Origin: Rhynchosporium graminicola
Taxonomy: Eukaryota > Ascomycota > Leotiomycetes > Helotiales > Ploettnerulaceae
Reading direction: 5' to 3'
Assembly (NCBI GenBank): GCA_900074885.1
Contig: FJUW01000020.1
Location: forward strand, 291,182-355,181
Length of the DNA stretch: 64,000 nt
Shown: positions 23,263 to 32,030 of the stretch, piece by piece
How the letters are laid out: the number at the start of each line of letters is the position of its first letter
Numbering within the stretch: position 1 is the stretch's first letter
Notes under the pieces: generated by a model
Seen by the model: the letters and a program-made list of their open reading frames with translations, nothing else
What the model was told of the DNA's origin: nothing
The model's database searches: none
Translations under genes and position numbers: made by a program

Positions 23263-24897
23263 CTAATCATCCAATAGTCCAACAGTCCACTCAGTAATCT
23301 TATCCACGCCGTGACCATGAATGGCACTAATAGGAATCCCCTCGACCTTCCCGGTCCAGCCATCCTTCTGTCCACTAGGGTGCTCCTCCTCACCTGCATT
23401 GACCTTCTCCAAATAAGCTCGCAAGCTTTCAAAATTCTCCTTCGTACCAGGTAGATCTGCTTTTGTAGCAACTACGAACCATGGCTTACCAGCGATGCTA
23501 GGCAATTCAGGTCCCAATGGATTATCAAATGTTGGTCCATGGCTGATGACAATCGTTTCCTGGCGGTTGGCAAGGGCATCTTCTGTTGTGGCGAAGGGAG
23601 TCCACTGAACGAGTTCCTCACCCTTTTCTTTCTCCTCGACGATTTTCATGCGCTCGTATTCGCCAACCTCTTTCCATAAGCCCTTCAGTGCTGTTATGGC
23701 ATCACCCTTGTTGAGATCCACCACGAATGCCAACACTCGAGCCCTTTCCACATGCCTCAAAAAACTGATACCTAGTCCTTTGTCCAAGTGTGCGTCCTCG
23801 ACCAGTCCAGGAATGTCTGCAATAGTGAAGTGTGTCCTTGGTTCGCCATCGTCATATTTCGACTGCGCTACTGGTCGACCTTTGTGATTGTCCAATACTA
23901 CTGTTCCGATATTTGGTTGAAGAGTCGTGAATGCCCAATCTCCTACTCGCGCGCGACTCTTACTCATGGCTCTTAAAAGCGTACTCTTTCCCGCATTGGG
24001 CAGTCCCACAAGTCCAACATCGGCGAGTAGCTTTAATTCCAGTTCCAGCACAATCTTTGTGCCCTGCTCGCCCTTCGTCGCAAACTTTGGCCGCGATACA
24101 GCCTTGGTACAAAAGTGCGGGTTTCCAAGACCACCCAATGCACCCGCAACAAGCAAAAGTGGCCTTTCCATTGGCTTACTCAAATCTAAAGAGACTGGAG
24201 CCTTGACCTGTGCCATCATGAGGTGAGATCTCCTTCCCTTAGGCAGAGCAGGAAATTCTGCTGTAGCTACATCCTCGGGTGTAATAGCTGGGTAGAGCAG
24301 CCATTTCTCTCGATCCCATTTCCATGGGCCAGCTCCATCGACACCATCTTCTTTCCCGGCCTCGAGTTTCAACCTCTCCTCTTCTAAAGCTACAGGGTCC
24401 ACCCTCTCGACTTCTCGTACCACAGTGCCGACGGGGACCTGTACGATTATATCGTCGCCTCGTTCACCACCTCGAGTCTTTCCTTGCCCGTTCTTTCCAC
24501 GTCCAGCTTTCAAGATGTTCCGTCGAGCAAGCTTGTGCAGAGATGTCTCTCCTCGCATAGCCTGGATGTAGATATTTCCTCCTGTGCCGCCATCTCCTCC
24601 ATTCGCAGGTCCAGCTTCAATGTACTTCTCGCGCAGAAACGAAATACAGCCATGACCACCAGCACCAGCATGTAGTGTCACAGTTGCCCGATCCGTGAAT
24701 ATCGTGCGGGAGTAGTCGGATGGAGGAGGGTTGAGGTGTGAGCCTTCTTCAGGAAGCTGGTGATGTGGTGTGGTGGACTCATGTCGTTGATGAGAGCATT
24801 TAAACAGGGGTCGAAGTAAGGATTGAGGACATTGGGACAGCAGCGACGGGTAGAGGAAAGGTGTCAATGTCCCATTGAGAAAACATCGCGGCGGCAT
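23263..24897 (-). CDS. MTG2: Mitochondrial Obg-family GTPase, ribosome assembly
   Basis: Obg/CgtA GTPase acting on the large mitochondrial ribosomal subunit. A single exon of 544 codons starting at the ATG at 24897 (MPPRCFLNG); the frame is open to a TTG at 24942, which I reject as a start. The first 65 residues are basic and Ser/Arg-rich without acids, a mitochondrial presequence. The Obg fold follows (about 66-285) with its Gly-rich loops (HAGAGGHGC, GGDGGTGGN, GRGKNGQGKTRGG). It holds an insertion rich in charged residues (about 168-225) not found in bacterial Obg. The G domain has G1 GLPNAGKST (297-305), G2 TT, G3 DIPG (361-364), a G4-like TKAD instead of NKxD, and G5 ISA near the end. 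No C-terminal Obg tail. An intronless gene among intron-bearing neighbours. Confidence 0.93.
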   Translation of the reverse strand: MPPRCFLNGTLTPFLYPSLLSQCPQSLLRPLFKCSHQRHESTTPHHQLPEEGSHLNPPPSDYSRTIFTDRATVTLHAGAGGHGCISFLREKYIEAGPANGGDGGTGGNIYIQAMRGETSLHKLARRNILKAGRGKNGQGKTRGGERGDDIIVQVPVGTVVREVERVDPVALEEERLKLEAGKEDGVDGAGPWKWDREKWLLYPAITPEDVATAEFPALPKGRRSHLMMAQVKAPVSLDLSKPMERPLLLVAGALGGLGNPHFCTKAVSRPKFATKGEQGTKIVLELELKLLADVGLVGLPNAGKSTLLRAMSKSRARVGDWAFTTLQPNIGTVVLDNHKGRPVAQSKYDDGEPRTHFTIADIPGLVEDAHLDKGLGISFLRHVERARVLAFVVDLNKGDAITALKGLWKEVGEYERMKIVEEKEKGEELVQWTPFATTEDALANRQETIVISHGPTFDNPLGPELPSIAGKPWFVVATKADLPGTKENFESLRAYLEKVNAGEEEHPSGQKDGWTGKVEGIPISAIHGHGVDKITEWTVGLLDD

Positions 24898-26014
24898 CTT
24901 GAGCACAAACTGCAATTGGCGGCTCAGTGAATTGAGACACAAATTATATTGAGAGCACAGGTGATCAATCTAGGCGCCCGTACAGAGGAACAGCTGTGCT
25001 GTGGGTCGCCGTATTTCATACAACTCCTGATAAGTATGAATACTGCTGGACACACTCCGGGTATAAGTAACTTCGCAAGACAATTGAAAAGTGTCACAAG
25101 GCAGGCTGGTTACTTGGGAAACTGAACAAATTTCCCTTATGTCTCGATCTGTAAGGTAGCTAGCTGGTCAAAGATCACGGACTGACATATCTTGAGCAAC
25201 GGCAAATTTATGACGAGATGGGAAACAGACGACCTTTACAATACCCAATACAAGCCACACAAAGAGTAATAGGCGAATCCGTGAGCGTTGCAAATCCTGC
25301 GGCAGAAGCAATAATTTGGTGTGTGTTTTTTCGGAACCCCATGTTCCTGCTCAGGCGAGAGAGGAGTAGCCTTTTGATGTGTAGCAGGTGGTACCGACTG
25401 GTTTACATTAAGATACAATTTTTACCAATCGTGCAGCTATGGGGAAAGAAATATTGTGGTTCATCAAGTTCTATGCTTCGTCGGATGAAAATTTTGAACT
25501 AGTACTCTTCATGAATCTTTTAGAAATGAGCTCCGCACACTGAAGAAGAAAATGACATGTATACGATGCCATACGTGACTCGAGCGGACCTCATCAGCTC
25601 ACCAGGATCGGTGCTTCTGTGTGGCCATATGAGTAGAACCTCCCTTATTCTCTCTTGATAGAGAGTCCAGCTAAGCACGCCTCCTCGACCTGTGCAACAA
25701 TGTTCAGCTGGTAGCTTGGGACGAAAAAGTGTGTGTACACCAGGTGTAATGGTTTGCGCTGGTAATCAGTCATTGTGTATTCCGGTCTTTAGCACTTCAC
25801 ACCTGATTTATGTGTAACATTTATAAGGTTGCGCCGTCCCCTGCCAAGTTAAGACACTGTCACAGATACATCATGACAGGAGTGGCAGCACCCAATCGTG
25901 ATGATGAAAGTAAATGTCAGATCAATCATCTTGACCTGATACAGTATAAATATGTAGATTAATTATAGCATAGTAAGATTCGTAACCCCCTGGTCGTGGT
26001 GCACAGAACTTACA
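24898..26014. other. Intergenic region upstream of MTG2
   Basis: Holds the MTG2 promoter at its left end. A plus frame at 25218-25502 (94 codons) has no recognisable product. Becomes AT-richer around 25930-26014, just before the short-element cluster. Confidence 0.5.
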
Positions 26015-26609
26015 TCTATATAATATTGAGCTATTTGTGGATCACCAGTTAAAAAAACGGGTCACGTGAAATGCTGTGATTGGCTATAGCGAGGCCTTGG
26101 CGGGCGCACGGCCGAAAAGAAGGAACATCTGGTGATCCAAAAAAAACGGGTCACGTGAAATGCTGTGATTAGCTATAGATAGGCCTTGGCAGGTGCACGG
26201 CCGAAAAGAAGGAACACGAAAATCTTTCTCACGCCCGAATCAAAACAGCCCGACTTTCTTTATAGACTGCGCGAAGCAAGGTCCCTCAGCCCCGAAGCTT
26301 GCGAAGGGCCGCCGAGGAGTAGACCTTGTCTATATAATATTGAGCTATTTGTGGATCACTAGTTAAAAAAACGGGTCACGTGAAATGCTGTGATTAGCTA
26401 TACCTAGGCCTTAGCAGGTGCACGGCCGAAAAGAAGGAACACGAAAATCTTACTCACGCCCGAATCAAAACAGCCCCGAAGCTTGCGTAGGGCAGCTGTT
26501 TATGAGGACCCCTAAGTACTTTCTATCTACGTACTTTCTTTATAGACTGCGCGAAGCAAGGTCCCTTGGCCTCGAAGCTTGCGAAGGGCCGCTGAGGAGT
26601 AGACCTTGT
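26015..26609 (+). repeat. Tandem cluster of a short interspersed element (about 2.5 copies)
   Basis: Three units of one element family in head-to-tail order. A partial unit (26015 to about 26128) begins TCTATATAATATTGAGC; a second unit lacking that head starts about 26130 after an 11-base inverted match to the unit's own GGATCACCAG; a full unit runs 26329-26609 (281 bp). Shared landmarks are AAACGGGTCACGTGAAATGC, GCACGGCCGAAAAGAAGGAA, GACTGCGCGAAGCAAGG and the end GAGTAGACCTTGT. The units are nearly identical and not RIP-mutated to the level of the LTR elements. No protein is encoded; weak resemblance to RNA polymerase III A and B boxes makes a SINE possible but unproven. Confidence 0.85.
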
Positions 26610-26969
26610 TAGGTAGTCTTGCAATTGAAGAGCGGATGGGTTAGTTCAGTCGTAGGATCGAGATGACGTTGGTTGGACTGCGTTATTGATATTGTCGTGT
26701 TATACTACTTGTAATCGGCAATCGTAGTAAAAGTCTCCTGATTACGCTTCTGTTAGCAATAAAGAGGAACTGTAAAGTTATAGAACCAGCCCGATATTAA
26801 TGTAAAGTGTGAGGTCATCTGCAGCAAGAAGCTTAGGCCTTAATAACGCAAAACTATAGGGTATCTGTCGATCACGTGGTTAACTCTAAAAAAGTGTTTA
26901 CAGCTACAGCCTCACGTTTGGGAACGCGCCTTGCCAGACGGACGACATATCTTCACTATCAGCGCAAAA
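26610..26969 (+). promoter_or_regulatory. Upstream region of the RNPS1 gene
   Basis: 360 bp between the short-element cluster and the RNPS1 ATG. A CACGTG-type box lies about 26874 (ATCACGTGG). No clear TATA element. The cluster therefore abuts the promoter directly and could influence it. Confidence 0.45.
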
Positions 26970-27555
26970 ATGGCTACAGAATCACCCCGAGGTCGTGCAC
27001 GCTCTCGAACACCACTATCTGACGTATCTAAAGGTAGAGGAGGGTCTCGATCTGCCTCGAGACCTCGTCGTTCCATTACTCCACGATCTGTCAGTCGGGG
27101 ATCCCGTCGCAACAGCAGATACAGAAGTGCAAGTCGCAGTGTCAGTCGCGGCAGAAGTCCAAGTCCAGTCAGAAGCACAAAGGTAAGCTTCAATTGCTCG
27201 AAAGATGGACTACACTAACATTTCCAGGTCGTTATTGAGAAGCTCACAAAGAATGTCAACGAAGCCCATCTTCGGGAGATATTTAGCCAATATGGACAAA
27301 TTCGCGATTTGGACATGCCAATGAACCGATCTTGTAAGTATTTCTCATCTACTAGTGTACAATAAAGCTAACTCTTCAGTCAATACCAATCGTGGAACAG
27401 CATACATCCTGTACACCTCCGAAGCTGATGCTGAATCCGCAATCGCCCATATGCACGAATCCCAAATTGACGGAGCTGTCATCAATGTTTCTATTGTCCT
27501 TTCTCGTCGCAAATTCTCTCCCTCCCCACCTCTGGCAAGACGCNTATCTATATAA
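26970..27555 (+). pseudogene. RNPS1: RNPS1-type SR-related RNA-binding protein, truncated by element insertion
   Basis: RNPS1 is a nuclear splicing activator and exon-junction-complex (ASAP/PSAP) partner. Exons 26970-27182, 27228-27333 and 27380 onward join in frame. Residues 1-71 are an Arg-Ser-rich region; an RRM follows with RNP2-like VVIEKL, then VNEAHLREIFSQYGQI, DLDMPMNRSFNTNRGTAYI (RNP1 region) and AHMHESQIDGAVINVSIVL. The order and wording match RNPS1 closely. After RRKFSPSPPLARR (CGC at 27541-27543) comes an N, then the head of a short element, which adds two or three codons and a stop at 27553-27555. The Pro/Arg-rich C-terminal part is missing and does not reappear beyond the element. 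The RRM itself is complete. Either a true truncated gene or an assembly join. Confidence 0.85.
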
Positions 27556-27829
27556 TATTGAGCTATTTGTGGATCACTAGTTAAAAAAACGGGTCACGTG
27601 AAATGCTGTGATTAGCTATACCTAGGCCTTAGCAGGTGCACGGCCGAAAAGAAGGAACACGAAAATCTTACTCACGCCCGAATCAAAACAGCCCCGAAGC
27701 TTGCGTAGGGCAGCTGTTTATGAGGACCCCTAAGTATACTTTCTATCTACGTACTTTCTTTATAGACTGCGCGAAGCAAGGTCCCTGGGCCCCGAAGCTT
27801 GCGAAGGGCCGCCGAGGAGTAGACCTTGT
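27547..27829 (+). repeat. Short interspersed element, complete copy inside RNPS1
   Basis: A 283-bp copy, nearly identical to the 26329-26609 unit, from TCTATATAATATTGAGC to GAGTAGACCTTGT. It lies right behind the last RNPS1 coding triplet and an ambiguous base at 27544. No target-site duplication can be made out. Differences include two extra bases in the AAGTATACTTTC stretch. Confidence 0.88.
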
Positions 27830-27932
27830 GGCTCATGAACTATATATACTAACGTTTCACTGTTTGTTATGATGCTTGAAATTAGCGAATATTCATGTAT
27901 TCAAAAATTCGGAGGTTCAGAACACAGATGAC

Positions 27933-27962
27933 GGGGAAGGGGAAGGGGAAGGGGAAGGGGAA
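27933..27962 (+). repeat. (GGGGAA)5 microsatellite
   Basis: Five perfect GGGGAA units, followed by imperfect purine sequence to about 27980. Seen directly. Confidence 0.95.
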
Positions 27963-28426
27963 GAGAAGCGAGAAGAAGTGCTTGAACAAGAATTTTTGAC
28001 AGAACTATAGTTACGGTAGACGTACTCCATCAAAATCAATACTAATCGGCGAAAACGTATGGAAGCTTGAAGTGTGCGACAAGTTGGTCTACGTGGCCAA
28101 AGTGATCAAGATAAGGCAGTAGCAGCCGAACACTTGCGCTTTATCGGAAAAGAGCAGTCGGAATTTCTTGCGACAGCTGAGAACTCGAGATCTCACCCTG
28201 ACCTCGGCGATATGAAGATTGAAGGCATTGCTGACTTGGTGATCCGAGAGACTGGAAAGACTTCTGCCCGCGCCACCAGCAGCTGCGGATCGTAATCCTG
28301 TGCTACCCGGCGAAAAGAAGAAGCTTCACAGGTCTTCGTCTTAATTCAGTAGGTTTAGTGCTACAGTGAAAGTCGCGTGCAGTTGCACCCAATGTGAACA
28401 AAGTAGAAGATACAGGGCTTTTATCA

Positions 28427-28431
28427 TATAA
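28427..28431 (+). promoter_or_regulatory. TATA element upstream of the small secreted-protein gene
   Basis: TATAA within ATCATATAAGGGG, 85 bases before the ATG at 28512. The interval between them is C/T-rich and contains TCATCAAGC-type sequence as in many fungal 5' UTRs. Position and context fit a strong promoter; inferred. Confidence 0.45.
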
Positions 28432-28511
28432 GGGGTCCAGGATTGCTTATCTCTGATCGTCTCCACAGCCTTTTACTTCTCATCAAGCAGAAACTATCCC
28501 CACGCAACATC

Positions 28512-28764
28512 ATGAAACTTACATCTACCGTCATCCTATTCATTCTGGCTCCTATGCTCGAGCGCCTTGGGCTTCAGCTACCGAGCAGGTAACAGTCTTC
28601 TATGCTGCCAAAACATCGACTACGACTCAGGCTAACCGAGCAGCAGAAATGGCGAGGTGAATACCAGGTGGGCATATACACCGCAAGTGTATGTACGTAC
28701 AATTTCCCCGTCTGAAGGCGAAACACGGTACGATGCAAATCGTGGACAGCTTCTGGATTGCTGA
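28512..28764 (+). CDS. Putative small secreted protein, 65 residues
   Basis: Not recognised as a known family. Two exons, 28512-28588 and 28644-28764, give 65 residues. The start MKLTSTVILFILAPML has one Lys followed by a hydrophobic core, a plausible signal peptide; the mature part is short and hydrophilic (VRTISPSEGETRYDANRG) and ends in a single Cys. The 55-nt intron has GTAACA, a CTAAC branch site and a CAGCAG double acceptor, so the mature protein may vary by one Ser/Arg residue. Read without splicing, the frame stops after 26 residues. It sits about 300 bp from the AT-rich transposon island, a typical place for effector genes in plant-associated fungi. That role is inference; the gene model itself rests on splice and promoter signals only. 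Confidence 0.45.
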
Positions 28765-29066
28765 TATGCGTATAATTTATAGGCAGTACACAAAGGGGAA
28801 CACATATATATGCTTTACGTCCTAGTAGCTGTATATCGGTAGGTCTACCGCACGATGAGATATGGCGTGTGTAGTGGGACGTTCTAATGGAATAGGCGCC
28901 CCTCGACAATTTCAATTTGAGTACTGCTCATGTTTGCGGACCAGCATTCGCTTAGGCGTATATTAGGCATGGGAGAACGAGCGTGAGGATGTACGGTCAA
29001 ATCTATGTTATAATGAAAAGAAACGATCACACTTATTCATAATATTACTTCGTTGATATTGTGAAT
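28765..29066. other. Spacer before the repeat island
   Basis: Probable 3' region of the small gene. A minus frame of 113 codons (28574-28915) overlaps the small gene antisense and has no recognisable product. Nothing else seen. Confidence 0.5.
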
Positions 29067-29131
29067 ACAAGATCTTCTCCGTGCCGGCCCTTCGCAAGCT
29101 CCGGGGTCACGGGACCTTGCTTCGCGCAGTC
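29067..29131 (-). repeat. Tail fragment of the short interspersed element
   Basis: On the minus strand the stretch reads GACTGCGCGAAGCAAGG, then GAGCTTGCGAAGGGCC and ends AGATCTTGT, matching the last 65 bases of the short element in region 26-28 kb with several differences. The element's first 215 bases are absent; the sequence beyond (29132 onward) is unrelated and AT-rich. Either a truncated, diverged copy or a different element sharing the same tail. Confidence 0.75.
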
Positions 29132-29266
29132 GTTACAGGTGATAGTTAATCCGTAATAGTTGCTTATAGTAGATAATAGTAACTGCGTAAATAAAGACTT
29201 ACTATTGAAGATAAATTTTAATAGATAATAATAGTAATTAAATTTAAAATAAGCTAAAGGTAATAG
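29132..29266. other. AT-rich border sequence
   Basis: 135 bp of very AT-rich DNA between the tail fragment and the first LTR. It already lacks CA/TG dinucleotides, like the island to its right. Not assigned to an element. Confidence 0.5.
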
Positions 29267-29544
29267 TGTAACGACATAAGACTCAAGGCGGTATACGAGT
29301 AAGGATAAAACAAGTAGGGAGGCTAAGAGCGATCTTATATAGTCTACTACTAAGGAAACAAAAAGATAAGGAAAGAAGAAGAAGAGAGATAGAGTATAAG
29401 GCACCTTATATATATATGCCGGTACTAGTCCGATACTATACCGAGTCGGATACTAGTTATACCGGGATACTTATAATACCTATGAACTTAGGCCCCGGTA
29501 TCTATCCTTCTCCTTATATGATATTCAAGTAAGCTATTATTATA
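29267..29544 (-). repeat. LTR of element A
   Basis: Starts TGTAACGACATAAG on the plus strand and ends TATTATTATA before the tract. About 90% similar to the LTR at 54221-54488. The left 40 bases keep CA/TG dinucleotides, the right part does not. Confidence 0.8.
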
Positions 29545-30872
29545 TTACCTCCCTCCTAAGAAGAGCTTAACCCTAAGCTCGGAAAGTTATAGTTTATACT
29601 AGAAATTAGTTTTTATTATAACTGTTTTCGTCGATATTCGCGTAATAGATACTAGCTGCTCTTTAATATTAGTAAAGTCTTTATTAGGTACTAACTAGTT
29701 ACGTTACTATAATAGTACTATATTAGTTATAGCTTCTAAATCGGGCGATAAGCTATATTTACTTTATCTGTTTATAGCGGGGGTCGAGTTTAAGTGGAGC
29801 GTAAGGTATATAAAGGAAGGGGTTTATTAATATTAGAGCCTTTCTTCTTTAACTGTAATAACTACTTAAACTATAAGTATACTCTCCCTAGACTATAATA
29901 TAGTTACTAGAGTGAGTATTATTACTAATTACTATAGTAGTCTACTATAATCTTATATATTAATCGACTTAATTAACCTTTCTCTTATTATAAGTAAGTT
30001 ACTTACCTTAGAGTTAGAGATAATCTTTAGATAAAGTATAAGAGTTTCACGGATCTATAACGCTAACTTCTATAGTACTTTTACTAGTTCCTGCTAGTAC
30101 TCTTTCGGCGGCGTATTATATATATTACTTATAATATATTCGCGCCTTCCTTAAGCTAAAGTATAATAATACTCATATTCTAGAATTTCTATATCTATTT
30201 AATAAGCTTAACTCTAAGCTTTATAAGTATTATTTAGCGTTAAAGAGTAATTATAAGTATATAAGTTACTTAAATCTAAATATAGTTATATATACTAACG
30301 CGTTATAGTTACTTGATTATATTAATATAGAATATATTATTTTATCCGGTTTACTTCCTAGTAGTAAAGCTAAGGATATAGAGCTAAATCAGGGCAGTAT
30401 TATAGCTACTTATAAAGCTATTAATCGGATCTATTATCTCGCGAAATCTATTACTCCTATTACTATATTAGAGATTACTACTATATAATTAGCGAAGACT
30501 TAGGCTTTAAGGCGATCTATAGAGAAGGTATTTAAGAAGTTAGAGTTTATTAAGGTAATAAGTTAAGATCCTAGAACCCTTAGATACTAGTATAATACTA
30601 ATATAATATAAGATTTAGATACTTTAACGCTAGATTCAGCGAAATCTAGAGTAATAATATAAATAGTATTAAAGCAGATAAAAGAGTTAAATATTATTAT
30701 ATAGGAATTTATAACGAAAGCTATATTTAAAGCTATAATATCTAATACTAAGGGAAAGAGGAATCTGCCTTCTAGTTCTAAGATAGTATTAGATCTAGAT
30801 ACTCCTAAACCCTGTCTAAAGAAGAAAGCTTATAGGATTAGCTATTATACTCGATCTACTACTAGAGCTATA
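29267..30872 (-). mobile_element. Element A: end of a Ty3/gypsy-type LTR retrotransposon (same family as E)
   Basis: Begins with a 278-bp LTR (29267-29544), then a purine tract on the minus strand (GGAGGGAGGTAA next to the LTR), so the sense direction is minus and this is the 3' end. The internal part to 30872 is collinear with element E (54489 to about 55820) at high similarity and contains the plus-strand degraded frame described for E. The piece stops abruptly where the LTR of element B starts. All protein frames are broken by RIP-type stops. The remainder of A is not found to the right of B. Confidence 0.8.
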
Positions 30873-31368
30873 TGTAACGTTCCTGGTTCTGACTAGTACG
30901 CGGTATACAGGCTCGTCAGTTAGTATTAGCTATAAAGTAAAGTAAATAAGAAGTTCGGTTCTTAATTAGAATTAAGATATTATAAGTAAGTATTAATTAC
31001 TATATGAATTTGAGCACGAAGCTCCTATCTAATAGCAGAAGTACTAGTCTTATATAGAATCTTCGTTCCCTTATACTAGCGGTATAAGACTATCTTGCAG
31101 AGCGCGTAAGCTCTCGCAACCTATCTAGTAGTCTAGTATATCACGTGATCCTAGATCACTTATAGCTATAATACTATTATTACTTTAATATAAGTAGATA
31201 TATAGTACTACTCGCTAGTTTATACTATAACTGTATTAGTGCCTTTCCTCTAATAGTACTAACTCTTTTCTAGTACTAAAACCTATCTAGTACTTACTAC
31301 TAAGTAGTACTATTAGTATTCTAGTACTAGGACGGTTTTAGTACTAAGAACTATACTAGTTCGTAATA
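30873..31368 (-). repeat. Left (3') LTR of element B
   Basis: 496 bp, plus-strand start TGTAACGTTCCTGG and end TAGTTCGTAATA. Pairs with the interrupted LTR 43297-43476 plus 50367-50629, which lacks about 50 bp in the middle. Confidence 0.85.
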
Positions 31369-31554
31369 CTATCCTCCTTCTGTCTTAGCGTGTCCTTACG
31401 CTTAAGTACGCCTAAGGAAATATTAATAACTACTTGTAGCTATCTCTTTCTTTTATTATACTTCCCGAACGCTCGACTAAATAAGTCGATTATATTATAC
31501 TCAGAAGATAAATAGAATTAAGTAGTAAAATTATAATACTATATACTAGATATG

Positions 31555-32030
31555 AAAAGGCGTAATATAAAGAGTATATATCGTCTCGCGATCCTAAACT
31601 AATTAGATATAATTATTATACTTAACTAAATAAATCCTACGATATTCGTATAAAGAACTAGATACTTATAGCTTCCGAATAGGAAAGTCTTAATTCCTAA
31701 ATCGAAAAATTAAAGGATAAGGAAGACTTAGCTATAGCTAAGTTCTATACGCGAATTATAAGGTTAAAGAAACAGAAACGTTTCTTATACGAATAGTAGT
31801 AAAAGATAATTACTACTAGTCTAAACTTAATAGCTAAGCTCGATACTCTTAAAGCTCTAGAAAAGGAAGAAAAGAAGAAATAAGAAAGGGAGGAGGTACT
31901 TAATAATACTAAGTTAGTAGGCGCGGAACCCTTTAGTTCTAATATCCCTATCGACCCCTTATTCGACCCGATAGTCGAACTTCCTTTTAACTCTACTAAT
32001 CCGCATTAAGTAGATCTGGGTTTTATTAAT
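31555..32030 (+). pseudogene. Degraded opposite-strand ORF inside element B
   Basis: Read on the plus strand, one phase is coherent for about 150 codons when the TAG/TAA triplets are taken as former CAG/CAA: for instance IASE.ESLNSQIEKLKDKED, AKFYTRIIRLKKQKRF, LDTLKALEKEEKKK and FSSNIPIDPLFDPIVELPF. It is rich in charged residues and heptad-like, suggesting a coiled coil, then an acidic/Pro segment. Not recognised. It lies between the integrase region and the 3' LTR and runs against the element's own genes. Confidence 0.5.

Larger units (their letters stand above)
27830..28511. other. Spacer with microsatellite and 5' region of a small gene
   Basis: No continuation of RNPS1 coding sense was found. 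An open plus frame of 73 codons (28074-28295) starts only with GTG right after a stop and matches nothing known. The right end carries a TATA element for the next gene. Confidence 0.5.

Noticed and set aside
24898..24942. In-frame extension of MTG2 by 15 codons to a TTG
   Set aside because: Nuclear fungal genes start at ATG; the ATG at 24897 is followed directly by a good mitochondrial presequence.
26418..26612. 64-codon frame repeated at 27636 as a conserved small protein
   Set aside because: Both copies lie inside the short repeated element; the identity reflects the repeat, and other copies shift phase.
26931..26969. In-frame extension of RNPS1 to a TTG at 26931
   Set aside because: Not an ATG; the ATG at 26970 gives the family-like N-terminus MATESPRGR.
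28074..28295. 73-codon frame as a gene or as the missing RNPS1 C-terminus
   Set aside because: It has only a GTG start, no RS/Pro-Arg composition and no recognised family.
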